Origin: Stictocephala bisonia
Taxonomy: Eukaryota > Arthropoda > Insecta > Hemiptera > Membracidae
Length of the DNA stretch: 64,000 nt
NCBI GenBank assembly: GCA_035578905.1
Contig: JAQJVL010001198.1
Span: forward strand, 157,501 to 221,500
Direction: 5' to 3'
The translations under genes were made by a program, and so were the position numbers. Positions 22,900 through 36,620 of the stretch are shown in pieces. A model generated the notes under the pieces. The model worked only from the letters and a program-made list of their open reading frames with translations. It had not been told where the DNA came from and searched no databases. Numbering within the stretch: the first letter of the stretch is position 1; the number at the start of each line of letters is the position of its first letter.

Positions 22900-24660
22900 A
22901 AGTGCATATGGCCACTATAAATTATTTGCCAGAAACAAAGTTTTTCCACAATATCTCAAGAAATAATTGTCGTAGACCAAAAGTTATCAAATTCGTGTTC
23001 AGCACAAAAATCTACATTGATGAAAGATTTTTTTAATCATTAAAATAATCAAGATAAATCTAAAAATAACATCTTCAAAATTTGGAAATTTCAATTTTTT
23101 TATGATGAATAAAAGTTGTTTACTCATATAAGATATAGACCTGATTCTACCCACTGGTTCTTAATAATGAAACATCATAGTGGTATACAAAATAAGTCAG
23201 TAGGCATAGGCCCATCACCTTCTATGAAAATGATCAGCAACAATTAGGTTTTAGGACACTCAATTCTGTATGTCAATTTCAACCTAACCAAAATGTCAAT
23301 ATTCTACAAATATTACATTGTAATATGGTTCACCAATTCAACTATATACTGATCGGAATTCTAGTTTAGATGGGAATCAATAATAATTTATTTTGATTGA
23401 CTCAAGATCTACATAAGTAGCCTAAATGAAAGAACTGCATAGGCATACCTTGGAATGTCTTCAATAATATGTAATCCAACTTATTCCACCTCTTTAGAGG
23501 TAATCCTCCAAAAGATCTAACTTTATACACTTGTCACATAAACACAAGAATTCACTAACTAATCACAGTATCCACTAACGTAAAAAGTTGCAAACCAACT
23601 AAAATTGTAGTTTCACATCAGAATATATTATTTACTTTTCCTAACTTTAAATTTCATTAGAAAGGAAAATCGAAATCGAGACAAGACGACAGTCGAGATC
23701 CAGCTACAGCCACACAACAGCACAACACCCAGCAATTGTTGCCAACACTCGAACACCAACCAGACAGAACACACAATCTCGTGGACTGGCTGCGCTCTAG
23801 CTCAAGCACTGTTACTCCGTACCAACATAGTCCTAGCATTTTGAATATTTTCCCCCTAGCAAGCATAATTATTTATATCGTTATAAGGACAACCAACAAA
23901 ATCCACCTTTCACTAAAGCCTGGAAACAATATAAACAAATTAAAGCAATCAGACTGTTTTCGTATTAAAAACATACGGAAATAACATCATATCAATCCAG
24001 AATTTTATTTGCCATTGACATTTTATAATGCATTTGCAAAAGTCATTTAAGTTTAGTCTATCTGGCTACGGTCATAATATAGGGCTACAAAAGGAGTTAA
24101 TGTTTTATGAGTAATGTTAGTACTAGTTTGACAATATTTCACATAAGAAAATAAAAATAAAATTGCAACAAATAAAAAACATATAAATATAAAACACTAA
24201 ATTTAACAATAATAATTAATAACATTTTAACAGTAAATATATAAAATGTATAACAGTGACAATAATATATATTACAATAGTAACAATAAATTTATAAAAT
24301 ATATAACAGTAACTATACAGTATGAACACAAACAACATAAAATATATCTCAACATCAACAATAAACAATAAAATGATAACTGAGGAATAAACTATAAACA
24401 AACAAGAGGTACAACCCCATTTCAATATAATTATCCTTGACTTTCATGAAGTCAGCAACAGAGTAAAATGGGTTATTTAGCTGCCAACAATAAATTTTAT
24501 TTAAAAATATTGAATGTTGGTTTTTATACTGCTTAAAAAGTTTATTTAATTTACTATATATTTTCTGAGACATAACATAAGGACTTTTCAACGTTTTACT
24601 TAACCTAATCCACTGAAGTGTTCAATTGGAACCTATCTTAGAATATTAAATCACCTATAA
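22900..24660. other. Gene-poor stretch; GC-richer segment at 23,660-23,830
   Basis: The segment around 23,660-23,830 is open on both strands and GC-richer than its flanks. No domain or splice signals recognised. 24,130-24,420 is very AT-rich low-complexity sequence. Confidence 0.3.
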
Positions 24661-24667
24661 TTTTTCA

Positions 24668-25225
24668 ATATCATTTATGCGGAAACACACTTAATCGCTT
24701 CAACTACTAAAGACTTGGGAGTTCTTCTTTCTCACGACTTGAACCCAGGGATGCACATTGACTATATCTGATATAAGGCGTTGAGGGTTCTAGGTATGAT
24801 GTCCCGGACATCCGGACTTTTTACCAATCCACTAGCTTTAAGAACGATTTATATCTCCTATGTCAGCCCACATCTTGAGTATGCCTCGCTTATTTGGTCG
24901 TCCCATCAAGCTACATACTTGAACTTCAGGGGGTCCAAAAAAGATTCGTTCGTCTTGTTGGCTGCAGAATGGGATTATTATTTAGAGAAGTTCCTGTTGA
25001 CGTTCTACAAACCCAGCAAAATCCCCTGCTCACTGTACGAAGGAACGTGCAATATGTTGTTTTCCCATATAAAATCTTAGATAACTTAATTGACTCTACA
25101 TTCCTTTTGGAACGGATATAGTTCCTTGGAGAACCAGAAGACGTGATACTAGAAGACACATCAACAAACAATGAGTCCAACAGCACCATGGACTCATGGA
25201 GCGTATCCAAAGCCTTGAGTATATT
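24668..25225 (+). pseudogene. Non-LTR retrotransposon RT C-terminal fragment with stop and frameshifts
   Basis: The reading DLGVLLSHDLNPGMHIDYI, stop, YKALRVLGMMSRTSGLF, then IYISYVSPHLEYASLIWS matches the post-catalytic RT region of jockey-type LINEs. It shifts frame near 24,905 into LELQGVQKRFVRLVGCRMG and again near 25,110 into RTRRRDTRRHINKQ and MERIQSLEYI. There is one nonsense codon and at least two frameshifts, so it is a dead copy. It is a different family from the copies at 11.2 and 30.6 kb. Confidence 0.7.
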
Positions 25226-25392
25226 GTGAGTATAACCATTGATTTTACTATATAAAGAGATACTCCATCCATATGGGAGAGTTGTGGCGAGGCCCCAAAA
25301 CTGTTTTGAGGCCCCACGCTGCGCTGCGCATAGCCCTATTTCCTCTCTCTCTCTCGCACGCTCTTCCGTCTCTCTCTCACTTCCCTCCTCTT

Positions 25393-25486
25393 AACCCACT
25401 CTCCCATTCTCCAGACAGCCGCCCCGCCCTCCCCTCCTCAACCCACTCTCCCATTCTCCAGACAGCCGCCCCGCCCTCTCCTTCCT
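25393..25486. repeat. 47-bp GC-rich direct duplication
   Basis: Two adjacent, essentially identical 47-bp units containing ACTCTCCCATTCTCCAGACA followed by GCCGCCCCGCCCT, preceded by CT-rich simple sequence (25,340-25,392). Confidence 0.85.
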
Positions 25487-25489
25487 CTA

Positions 25490-27900
25490 GTCACACACAC
25501 AAACAACGTCCTGCTTTGATAAATATTGCCAACTTTTATCCGGGTTGTCTGTTATTTCATTTGCTTGCATCTCTTTCGAATAATATAGAATACTGTGTTG
25601 ATACTATTACAGTATAATACGTAACTTTGGGTTTTGTGCATAACTTTAATAATATGGTTTCAAACTGAAGCCACCACCAAATATATATATATATATTAAT
25701 GATAAGCATACACTTTCAAATAATGTAAATTAAATTAATCCTAATTAGAAGAACAGGGCTCTTTATTAATAGCCAAACACTTCAACTCTAAATCTGTGGG
25801 GAGTTATTTAGGCTATACATGTTTAAAAATTATTGTAATTTAATATTAACATTTAAATGAATGGCAAACATACTTATATTAAACATCTGCTGTTAAAAAG
25901 ATAAATAAAAGTCAAACAAATTATATTATTTACAGTTATTTAGCTACAAATTAGATTAATTAGGACATACATTAATTACGGTGATAATTTAAATCACTAA
26001 TGAGAGATAGGAAGAGGGTCCTATGACAAAACATCCGAGCTGCACCTAAAACGTTACAGGAAAACGTTACAGGAAAAACTGAACGTTAAGTTCAGCTGAT
26101 ATAGATAATTATTATATTTTACCAATAACCAAGAAGTTATAAGCACAGAATAATCAGATATGTGCTTATTTTGTAGTATAAGTTTGGTGCTATTCGGAAT
26201 CAATCAGACCAGTGACAGACAATTCAAGTTATTTTTGACGAATTGTGATATTTACGGAAATATTTCTATAGCATAGCTTGTGGTCTAAGTTGCATTTTTG
26301 AGCGGCCAAGACTGGACGGACTATCTGAAATCGGTATTGCGCGCAACTCGAGCACTGATTTAAACTCCATAATAGACTCCGTAATAGACTCCATAATAAC
26401 CTACAACAAAATCATGCATTTGCTTTATAGGTTTGACCTACACCTTTCACTCACTTCTCTAGTCAAAGTGAAAATATGTTGGTAATGAAAGGTTATATTT
26501 GAGATGTACAGTATATATCAATTTTGTCCCATATGTACATGTTATGTACAAAATCAATTGTTCAAAACATAATACTAGTGTTGAGTTGAAATAATAATAG
26601 AAATGTTTATTAATTTAACAATACTCTTAATTTCATCTACATCTGGTTGAGTTATAAAGAAAGAATGTTGATACTGTAGTAAGTACGTAGAGGTGGAAGG
26701 GTATTGGAATGTACAACATCTGGATGGCTAGACTTGATTGCGATAAGGTGATCGTTTATCAGCAATGACGGAAGGCAAGATGGAGGGGAGACAGCAGTAG
26801 ACCAGTACTTCCGGGCGAGTCTTAAGAGAAAGAGAGAGAGAATGGGGGAATGAGAGGGAGTGATTAGTTCCTTTACTGCTCACAGGTTGTGCAACCGAAC
26901 AGTCGAAACTGGAGGCAATTTCCGACAGGTTGCAGCACGGTCGCTCCCATTTTCCGTGCCTCAAAATTTAACATTGGATGGAACTATCTTCTATGTATAG
27001 TAAAATCAATGGTATAACTCTCCACATGTTAACTTTTTTAATGACCCTCTGGATATCTTGAGACTTAAAACTGTACATCTTTTTAGCTTGCCTGTAGAAA
27101 AAGACTGAAATTGATTTCTAGTTTATTATTATGTCGCTTTGTTGTTGTTATTATTATTGTTGTCACTGTATGTTTGTTATTTGATTATCTACATATATTA
27201 CTTCAAGACTTACTTCAAGTTCCTGATCTTTTAACGTTAAAGTGCTCTTGTTTTTATTAATACTTACTATTGTTAATGTCTATTGTCATAATACCTGCAT
27301 TTATATGTATTAATCTTATTCAAAAATATTGTTTATTTGTTATATTTTTACAATCATCTGGTTTTGTTATTATTCTAAAACTGATTTTCCAGTGTTCAAT
27401 CATGGTTCAATCACACAATGTCTCTGTGGTTTTTAATGTTAAATAAAGCCCTTGATTATATACATCTGTAACATTGGAAGTAAAACCCTAAACCTGGTTA
27501 AGGGTCCATGAATAGGACTCCAGTGCAAGGAATGTAGAGGCCTCAAAAGAGCTCAATAGCTGACATCAACCGGGGGGACGTTAAGCTCCAAAGGGACTAA
27601 GGGAACCTAAAACTCATTACTGTATATTTTTTTCAGTATATAGGTATATTCTTTGTTAATATGTATTGAACTAAACATACAACTTTAATAATTATTTGAC
27701 TAAACATACGACAAAATGTCTAATGTTCAGAAATAAATAGCGAATATATATCTTAGAAAAACGGCGAGACAATCATTACAACTTTTATTCAATTATGCTA
27801 TTTTTGGTACAAGTTCATTTTATCGATTTATATTTATAGGATCTTAAATGTTCATTAAGTAAGGTATGAGACGTGATGATTCATAATGAAGATATAATCA
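25490..27900. other. Gene-poor stretch with dispersed repeat traces
   Basis: Includes (TA)n at 25,681-25,696 and a purine-rich GAGA block near 26,828-26,860. A segment at 26,962-27,011 resembles 7,611-7,665 inside the TIR element (TCAAAATTTAACATTGGATG in both). A GC-richer block at 27,490-27,610 (CCGGGGGGACGTTAAGCTCC) looks like a LINE 3' UTR. No gene recognised. Confidence 0.35.
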
Positions 27901-27910
27901 GTTCCACAGT

Positions 27911-28140
27911 GCGTGTATGGGTGGGCGGTTGGGTCAGTACCACTGTACGTGTATAGGTGGGTGGGTGGGTCAATACCACTGTACGTGTATGGGTGGGCGG
28001 GCGGGTCAATACCACTGTACGTGTATGGGTGGGCAGGTGGGTCAATACCACTGTACGTGTATGGGTGGGCGGGTGGGTCAATACCATTGTACGTGTTGGG
28101 TGGGCAGGTGGGTCAATACCATTGTACGTGTATGGGTGGG
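27911..28140. repeat. 36-bp minisatellite, about 6.4 copies
   Basis: Unit GTGTATGGGTGGGCGGGTGG followed by GTCAATACCACTGTAC. Copies differ by one or two bases. The same unit, including its GTCAATACCACTGT half, recurs at 41,800-42,010. Confidence 0.92.
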
Positions 28141-28178
28141 ACCTTCTTTAATGCACACTTCTTCTTTCATTATTTCAT

Positions 28179-28306
28179 ATCTGTACGGTAACACCGTAAT
28201 TTCTAATAATCATACCGAAACTATCTGTACGGTAACATCGGAATTTCTAATAACTATACAGAAACTATCTGTACGGTAACACCAGAATTTCTTATAACTA
28301 TACTTA
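28179..28306. repeat. 44-bp tandem repeat, three copies
   Basis: Unit ATCTGTACGGTAACACCG followed by AATTTCTAATAACTATAC and GAAACT, present three times with a few substitutions. Confidence 0.85.
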
Positions 28307-28864
28307 CCTGTAAAAAACAGTGGAGCATTTTTTTAGCAATTTGTTCTGTCAACGTTAAATTAACTTCTCGAATCTACCAAAAACTAGAAACAATATAACT
28401 AAGTTGTAATCCTAACACCAGCTTGCCAAATAATATTTAATAATGTTGTCAATTTCTGTATTTCTCCTTGCCCTACCTCTATATCCTTTCGACAAGCCTT
28501 TGATCTTGTGCCCTTTGATTATTGTGACTTTTCTAAGTAGTCATGTCACTATTGGAAAGACAACGTTATGTCAAACATTCAGAAGCAGAGTTGAATCAGC
28601 AATTTAAACTTTCTTAGAGAATCTTACATAGATCTCTAAATTTTAGCCAGTAACTAAGCCTTTTACTGTCTGAAAACCCTACAAATTTATTTTGTTGACA
28701 TCTAATATAAATACTTAATCCAAATTAAATGTTAGGACCATATTAAATTCAATAAACGCTTTATAATACGTTTAAATTACAAGCCATTTAACTCGCGCTT
28801 ACTTAGTTATAACTCGGTTTTCATGCTTTATTGAGCTTGTTAAGCTCTGGTTGAGTCGATTATA

Positions 28865-28916
28865 ATGCAGGGACAGCTTGACGTGTTTGAGGACATAGTA
28901 ATGGATTCGAAAACAT
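28865..28916 (+). CDS. Candidate first coding exon, product unknown
   Basis: ATG at 28,865 opens a 17-codon frame, MQGQLDVFEDIVMDSKT plus one base, that runs into a strong donor (CAT|GTAAGTATT, GT at 28,917). A matching next exon was not established: the first good plus-strand acceptor with compatible phase (34,172) gives only 15 codons before a stop. The 1.2-kb TG tract would lie in its first intron. Short and unconfirmed. Confidence 0.25.
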
Positions 28917-29189
28917 GTAAGTATTATTTGGAATTTAATAATTGTAATACTGTAATGTAGTTTAAAAGCGTATTGATTTATTGAATCACCGCCTATTTTA
29001 AACTAACATTTTTATTTAGCTTTTTTTCTGTCCTTGCATTATTGTCATTTTAATATTTAATTTTATGTTAAAGAATGATATTTTTTATATATAAAAATGT
29101 TTCCACATACCCTCGGAGAATTTATTATTAGCAACGACTTTACATATTTTCGGTATAATTGTTATCTTATTAATTATTAAACTTATTAT

Positions 29190-30398
<1,209 letters not shown>

Positions 30399-30424
30399 TG
30401 ATGATAAACTAATTATTTGATACT

Positions 30425-31355
30425 TTCAAATTCAAATTCAAAATTCTTTATTCATAATATTTTGTACACATATACAAAGAATAGCGTCTTAATACTTAAA
30501 TGCTTAAACTAAAATAAAACTACGGGATATATGACTATAAAAAATAAAACAAATAATAACAATAATGGGACTTATTGCATTTATTGGAAGACCAGGCTCT
30601 CAGTACTCAAGAACAAAAATATTCATTAATTGAATAGAGTGCTTTTTCAGTTAGATATCTTTTTATTTTGATTTCAAAACTTTTCGCATTATTTTCAAGC
30701 TTAATCTCAGTTGGTAACTGCATAAAGAAATATTTTCCAATGTAGCTTGTTTTCTTTTTATAGAATTCCAAGCTGTGTCGATCTAAGGATATTTTATTAC
30801 GTGTGTCATAATTGTGTTGGGATTGTATTAGAGATTCACTGCAGTTTGACTTAAAAAATTTAATGCATTCAATAATGTATAGGCTGTATACTGTCGGTAT
30901 GTTTTGTTCGGAAAAAATGTGCTTTACATGATCTATTATATTCAGTTTGAACATTATTCTGAGTGCCTTTTTTTGTAATATCAAGATTTTATCTAAATTC
31001 TGTTTAGTTGTTGCGCCATATATACTAATACCGTAAGATATATGGGAATGTATAAAAGCATAGTATATCATTCTCATAGTTTCTGTATTGCACAATTTTG
31101 ACATTCGTCGTAAGGCATAGATTCCGGAAGAAAGTTTGCGAGTAATGTTGTCCACATGGATATCCCACGATAAATGTTCATCTATAGTCAAACCTAGAAA
31201 TTTTGTACTGCTGCATTGAATCAAAAAATCATCTTCTATTGAAATGTGTGGTTGAAGCTTTTTTCTGGCCTGTTTTGTAGAAAACGATAAAAAGGTAGAT
31301 TTTGTGGAATTTAGAAGAAGGTTGTTTGAGTCAAAAAATGATTTGACCTCTGATT
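30425..31355 (-). pseudogene. 5'-truncated non-LTR retrotransposon (CR1/jockey-like), RT C-terminus and 3' tail
   Basis: On the minus strand the frame is open for about 245 codons without a start, from about 31,345 (SFFDSNNLLLNSTKSTFLSF) to TGA at 30,607. It includes STKFLGLTIDEHLSWDIHVD, YALRRMSKL, HISYGISIYG and LQKKALRIMF, the RT thumb/C-terminal region of CR1/jockey elements. After the stop comes about 180 bp of 3' UTR with AATAAA and a tail of TTTGAA units (plus-strand TTCAAA near 30,425-30,441). A stop cuts the 5' side. The long undamaged frame suggests a young copy. It lies 30 bp from the TG tract. Confidence 0.85.
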
Positions 31356-31359
31356 ACTC

Positions 31360-32055
31360 TGACTTTACTTTTAATATGTTGGGATTAATATTGGTTTGTG
31401 CTTAAATTTAAGGAACTACCTATGACATATTACTACAACTACCATCAAATTCTAACCATCTTATTAGACTTTCTGAACAAACATATCACTTATAGTGCTG
31501 AATATTACCCATACTATAACTGTTGGTTACCCTGTTTCCTTCTTGTTATTTTTCCCTAACCTCAATCCATTACTTTACTCTACCCTAGGAACATTATTTT
31601 CTTTTGGGACCTGAGCCTTACCGTGTTCAGCAGTTTAGCAGTTACGTTGTTAAATCCACGTGTAAGTATAAATTTATGTAGATGATAGATGTTTATTTGT
31701 AAGATAGAGAGTGAAGTAATTGTTTTTAGAGTTACAGAATTGAAATTGGACCTTATTTTTAAGTTGGTGATATGTAGGCAAGTTTGTATTTGGTGAACTG
31801 CATGTAAGTGCTAACTTCACACTGTTATTTTTGGCAGTTATATTTAAAAAAAGCTTGTCTTTTTTCTTTTAATATATTCATGTTTATGAATTAGTTCTAA
31901 ATTACAATGTATGATTTATGCAAGAATTTATTTCTAGAAATATGCAATTGTTCTATCATAATTATGTGAACAAGAAATGATTAACATGTTACTTCTGACC
32001 AAATTTGATGTCCTTTGATCAATGCAGTGTTATTTGTGTCGTTTCTACATACTGT
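31360..32055. other. AT-rich DNA, nothing recognised
   Basis: A GTAAGTATA donor-like site occurs at 31,661, but no supported exon. Confidence 0.3.
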
Positions 32056-32060
32056 TTGTG

Positions 32061-32621
32061 GCAGAGCACAAAACACCCAGTAGCGATGCTCTGTTACAAA
32101 ATTTGCGACAAGCACGGCACTAGTGAAGGGAGCAAGAAGTGCGTATTTCTGTATTATTTACATCTACAGCTGATATTAGTAAATGTCAAACATTCTGTCA
32201 TGGCCCTTTTTCTAGTGATATTTTTCCACTTATTTGCAAGACACAATTTAAAACAACGGTAATAGGGTGTCTTGTATGCTCCTGCATGTTAGCGTTGCAC
32301 TAATCCCACAGCAATGCAATGGGAGTGTCGCTACTGGATGTTTTTTTTACTGTTCTCTAGGCCAGTATATAATGAAGTAACATAACTTCCAAACCCAATT
32401 GAATAGTGCATAACATTTACCCTACTAGTGGCAATCATGTATTTTCTAGACGAATTATCGCTACGTGTTTGTTAATGCACTATATCATTAACAAATCTGT
32501 ATGATTTAGGTAACAGTAATGGGGTGTGTTGCATGCTCCTGCTATTAGGAGAGCTAGCGTCACTAATCCTACAGCAATGCAATGGGAGTGTCGCTACTGG
32601 GTGTTTTATACTGTGCTCTAC
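32061..32621. mobile_element. TIR/foldback element with a duplicated right end
   Basis: GCAGAGCACA then AAACACCCAGTAGCGA on the left (32,061-32,086) is matched in inverse by TCGCTACTGGGTGTTTTATA then CTGTGCTC on the right (32,591-32,621). The right-hand block, including ACAGCAATGCAATGGGAGTG just inside it, is present twice (about 32,300-32,361 and 32,560-32,621). No target duplication was confirmed and no protein is encoded. Confidence 0.5.
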
Positions 32622-32629
32622 AATACAAT

Positions 32630-34200
32630 TCAGGGAACTGTCGCCAAGTCCTAATTGATATTTAGACATTGATATATCGCAATTCGATAATTATTGTCAG
32701 GTGCCTTAGTTTTTTCTTTTTTTTTTTTCTGCTTTAGTTGTTTGTGTGTAGCTTTGAAACAGTTTCAAATATTTCATTAGACCTAAACTTTATATTTCCA
32801 GGAACTAGATCACATTTGACATAGAGCCTATAATGGCTCTTTTACATATTTTTATTTTGCGGCGGATGTATATTTCAAAAAGCATGTCCCCCCCTTATAA
32901 GTAGACCTAGGCCTAAAAACTTAAAATTTTCAAATGAATTTTTTTAATTAATTTTTATAATAGGTATACTTATTATTTTTCTAGTTACTCTTATTTTACA
33001 ACTGATTCTTAGATTAAACTTACATAACAACATTCTATTTAATAGACCTACAGCTTGCAATAAATTGGGAAACAGCCCATTAAAGTATTAAATGCCAGTT
33101 TAAAAAAAATCTTGAAACCCTCACTTGATTTTGTGGATCAAGCAATCCAGGGATGGAAATTATCATTGTTTTTCGGTATTAGATACTTAATGCTAATACA
33201 ATATCACGTGACATTAGGTTATCGTAAGTTGTTACTAAACGAACAAGTCTGTTATGCCTGCATAAGGGTTGTGGCTATACATTTGTAATAATTGATACTT
33301 GCTGTTATCAGTTAACTGTTTGGGATGACAGTGATATTTTGTGTTCCCATAATTGTTTGTAAACAGCACTGATATATGCAATAGTCATTTGCTTGTAGGT
33401 TTCGTTTTAATTAATGACTACCACTTCATATCGCCAAGATTGTGTTTAATTCTTGTACTTAATATCTTTTTGTTGAGGAAATTCTTTTAATTTTCATTTT
33501 TATTTACTAAAACATTCTTAAAAACTAGCAATTCATACTATAGTTTAAATCATCGAAGAGTTACAGGAGCTTCGTCTTAAATTGTGTACTTAATATTAGC
33601 TAATGTAAAAAATGTCTTGAAGCCTCAAACCATCGGCCATTCAATTTTCTATAGGCTGACTGGCAGATCATTAATTTTACACTTTTAGCGGAAAAAATTA
33701 TTTTTGATGTGAACAGATATTTTGGAAAATGTTTTTGTAAACACAAAAAAGGGTGAGGGTTCACCTGGGAAATAATATAATGCAGCTCAATTCAAAATTC
33801 TAAGATAGCCATGAAACATACCGAAGTTTTTCTAGTTTAAGGAAATATAAAGCTACTGTATTATTAGGGGCTTGAAATATTATATTAATATAACCATATA
33901 CGTAATACCTGTACAACTCATGCAACAATGTTTTGTCATAGTAACAGTATTTTTACAAATTTGATAATCACTAGAGACTTAAAACTAGTACTAACATTTA
34001 CAGAACTGCATGCTTTATAAGATACTTGTATTTTTTAAATGTTTACTTTCATGTCACTTGCTGTAAAAATAGTACTAATAACGTAAATATACATTTTCAA
34101 GCACTATACAAGTATCACAATGGACAAAACTTTCACTTTGCCAACTTAACTTTCTTATTCCTCTTTTTCAGTGTTCCTTTCGGTTAAGAAACAAAACAAA
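32630..34200. other. AT-rich gene-poor stretch
   Basis: No recognised gene. A strong acceptor-like tract (TTCTTATTCCTCTTTTTCAG) ends at 34,171, but the sequence after it is open for only 15 codons. Confidence 0.3.
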
Positions 34201-34214
34201 CATATTTATTAATT

Positions 34215-34250
34215 CTTAAGACGCCGATCGTCAAGATATGGGCGAAATAT
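34215..34250 (+). repeat. Decayed hammerhead-like motif, dispersed repeat copy 1
   Basis: CTTAAGA, C, GCC, a loop, ATGGGC, GAAA aligns position by position with the core at 11,597 (CTGAGGA, T, GCC, ..., ATGGGC, GAAA). CTTAAGA breaks the invariant CUGA, so it should be inactive. A related copy is at 49,055. Confidence 0.3.
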
Positions 34251-34479
34251 GGATATACACTCATAAGTGTAAATGAGTGAATGTACTCATTGTTACAAGC
34301 TAAGACCATAGAAATATGTTTGTAAACAAGAACTCTTTCTGTTTCCAGAAAGATATTCTAACCATGCTGATATTGTTAAGGGGAGTGCTATTAAAAGAAA
34401 TTATATCTGACAGAGCAACATGGCTGACGTTAAGCCGTGTTGTGACTGTGCCAACACGGTTACTCAATCCTAATATTAT

Positions 34480-34810
34480 TCATTCTTTTCCAGAATTCCT
34501 TTCTTTTTACCAGGTTGTTTAACCGGTACATTTTTGGTTACTTGTCGTTGTGGTTTGCCGGGCTGCTTGAGATCGCTCTTACACTGTCGATTAGTTTACT
34601 TTCGAGGCCGTTGGCTCGGACTCTGGTCGTTCCGTGATTCCAGCTCTCGGGCTGTCGGGTTGGCCTTTTGTTTGACCTGTCTTCTTCAGCCTACCGTACC
34701 TTCAACGATGACCGGCTAAAGGCTCTTAAACTCCAGGGTTCTTGAGTAGGACTTTGAACCCTCAGTCTGCCATCCAGACGAAGTTCTGCCATCTCCACTT
34801 TGGGGGTGGT
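34480..34810. other. GC-richer island without a gene
   Basis: Composition shifts abruptly to roughly half G+C, then back. A 61-codon open frame at 34,534-34,719 shows no domain. It may be the GC-rich part of a retroelement; not identified. Confidence 0.3.
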
Positions 34811-34938
34811 AATTTATCTAAATTAAAAAAAAAATAAAAATGAAAAAACAAGATATTCTCCACTAGGCCACACCATACATACAAAAAAAATTATGAACAG
34901 TGTAAATTATGGAACACAGCCATGGGACTTTTATATAT

Positions 34939-35261
34939 AAAACTTTTACAAAAAACATTAGAAAATTTGAACAAAACGAATAAATAAACTACGTTAAGAT
35001 TAATAACAATAAATATTAACATAAAAGTTGTAAAAAATTAAATATATATATATATTTACTTTTTATATATATATATATATTTATTTATATATATTATATA
35101 TATTTGCTTTTTTTTACTTTTATGTTAATATTTATTGTTATTTACTTTTTTTTGTATATTTACTTTTTTTAACTTATATTAATATTTATCGTTATTAATC
35201 TTAACGTGGTTTATTTATTTGTCTTGTACAAATTTAAAAAATTTTTCTTTGTAAAAGTTTT
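34939..35261. repeat. Large foldback (inverted repeat) around a TA-rich centre
   Basis: The left arm 34,939-35,030 (AAAACTTTTACAAA..., ACGTTAAGATTAATAACAAT) is the imperfect reverse complement of 35,168-35,261; a partial third copy of the inner arm is at 35,117-35,142. The centre is (TA)n-rich. Typical of a foldback MITE; no coding. Confidence 0.75.
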
Positions 35262-35269
35262 CTCTAAAA

Positions 35270-35960
35270 TTGTTGTCCCTGGTAACTCTGCAGATAGGCA
35301 CGTCTGTTTTGTAATTTTTTGTAGCTTTTGTTGTTTTTTGTGTGTAATAATTTTGATATTGTGGCCTTCTGCCGAATTTTCTTAATAATTAATTCGTTCT
35401 TTTTCTTTAAATAAATAGCCTTTTTGCTCAGCTGCCGAGTTGTGATATAACCCCCCCCCCTCCCCGACTGCCACCCGTGATTCTTTCGTCTGTCCGGTTT
35501 TGAGCCATCCCCCAGACTTCCAGTTTTGGTGGGGGGTGGGTCTCACTTTTCAGAAACTAAACAAATATATGTCTGCAATCAGCAACTTCTTCCAATTCTA
35601 AAGGGGGTTTGAATTATGTTGCTAGCGTTAATAGGTGTATTATAATAGTAATTAAGCTTATAGATGCTAACTGGCTGATTTCAACTGAGTTCCGTTACGG
35701 CAACTCCGTAGACTGGCTGAAAATCAGAGTTCTATTTTGAGAGTTAAATTAAAAATAATGCTAACCTAATGTAAAGCTTTATAAGTTCTTAAAAATTTAA
35801 AATAATCCATCAATAATAATTTTTCTGTTCATTTGTTAATTGTATTTTAAGATAATTGGGCCTAAATTGTCCTGAGTCCTAAACGTGCAAATGTACTAAT
35901 GTTATGAGAATATGTATGTCAATAACCTGGAGAAGAGACGTAATTGATTATCTTATATAG
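35270..35960. other. AT-rich DNA with a C run
   Basis: Contains CCCCCCCCCC near 35,451 and a GGTGGGGGGTGG block; no gene recognised. Confidence 0.3.
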
Positions 35961-35964
35961 ATTA

Positions 35965-36620
35965 CTAGCTGAACCCGGCGGACGTTGTCTCGCCTTTCAT
36001 TTTTCATTGACATACCAAAATAAAGCAATAAAAAGAATTATAGAAAAAACCATTATTTATTAAATGAGTGCAAGAGGGTAAACAATATTTTTGGTCTTCT
36101 TATTTGGTGTATAAATGTAAAGGTTTTTTGGTGAGCCTACTCTCGAGCAAGCGACGTAGAGCTGTCCATGTGAAAAACATGGATTATTTAAATTTTATTT
36201 TCACGTTTCCCCACATGTTTTGACTACCGAGGAAAAAAGGTTAACACCAAATACAGATCACCTGATTAAGTAAAAGTAGTGTGTGCTACACTCTCAAGGT
36301 GAAATGTAGAACTATAATAAATCAAAACATATACAGTACTGTTGTTGTGAGAACTTCAATCTGCTTATGGCATGTGAAACTAAAACCACACAGTCATATG
36401 TTTTTTGTAAACAATTCAGATTCTCCATTTGAATAACATGGGATCTGTAGGAGCCCGTGGGGCGGGACCCTGTGGACGGATCTGCATCAAACTTCACAGA
36501 AACCATCTCGGGAGTATACACGACAACATCCTAAAGTTTCATGGCAATCGGTTGGATGGTTTGGCAGTGCATAAACTTCAAACATATATATATACAAACA
36601 TCCTCTTTTATAAATATAGA
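35965..36620 (-). mobile_element. Short Helitron with helicase C-terminal remnant
   Basis: On the minus strand the element starts TCTATATTTATAAAAGAGGA (5' TC end) directly after an A and ends GGGTTCAGCTAG (CTAG) directly before a T, the A|T insertion site of Helitrons. A GGCG/CGCC hairpin precedes the 3' end. Near 36,170-36,065 it encodes CFSHGQLYVACSRVGSPKNL then YIYTPNKKTKNIV, the C-terminus of a Pif1-like Helitron helicase, ending in TAA. Stops lie just upstream and the Rep region is absent, so this 656-bp copy is a non-autonomous deletion derivative. Confidence 0.8.

Noticed and set aside
24894..25317. Several short overlapping frames on both strands
   Set aside because: They are pieces or antisense shadows of the frameshifted LINE fragment.
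27911..28140. CRISPR-like regular repeat
   Set aside because: Directly adjoining tandem units with no spacers, in a eukaryotic genome.
27881..28279. Several frames with repeated YGWAGGSIPLYV or THTRTVVLTHPP
   Set aside because: Translations of the 36-bp minisatellite.
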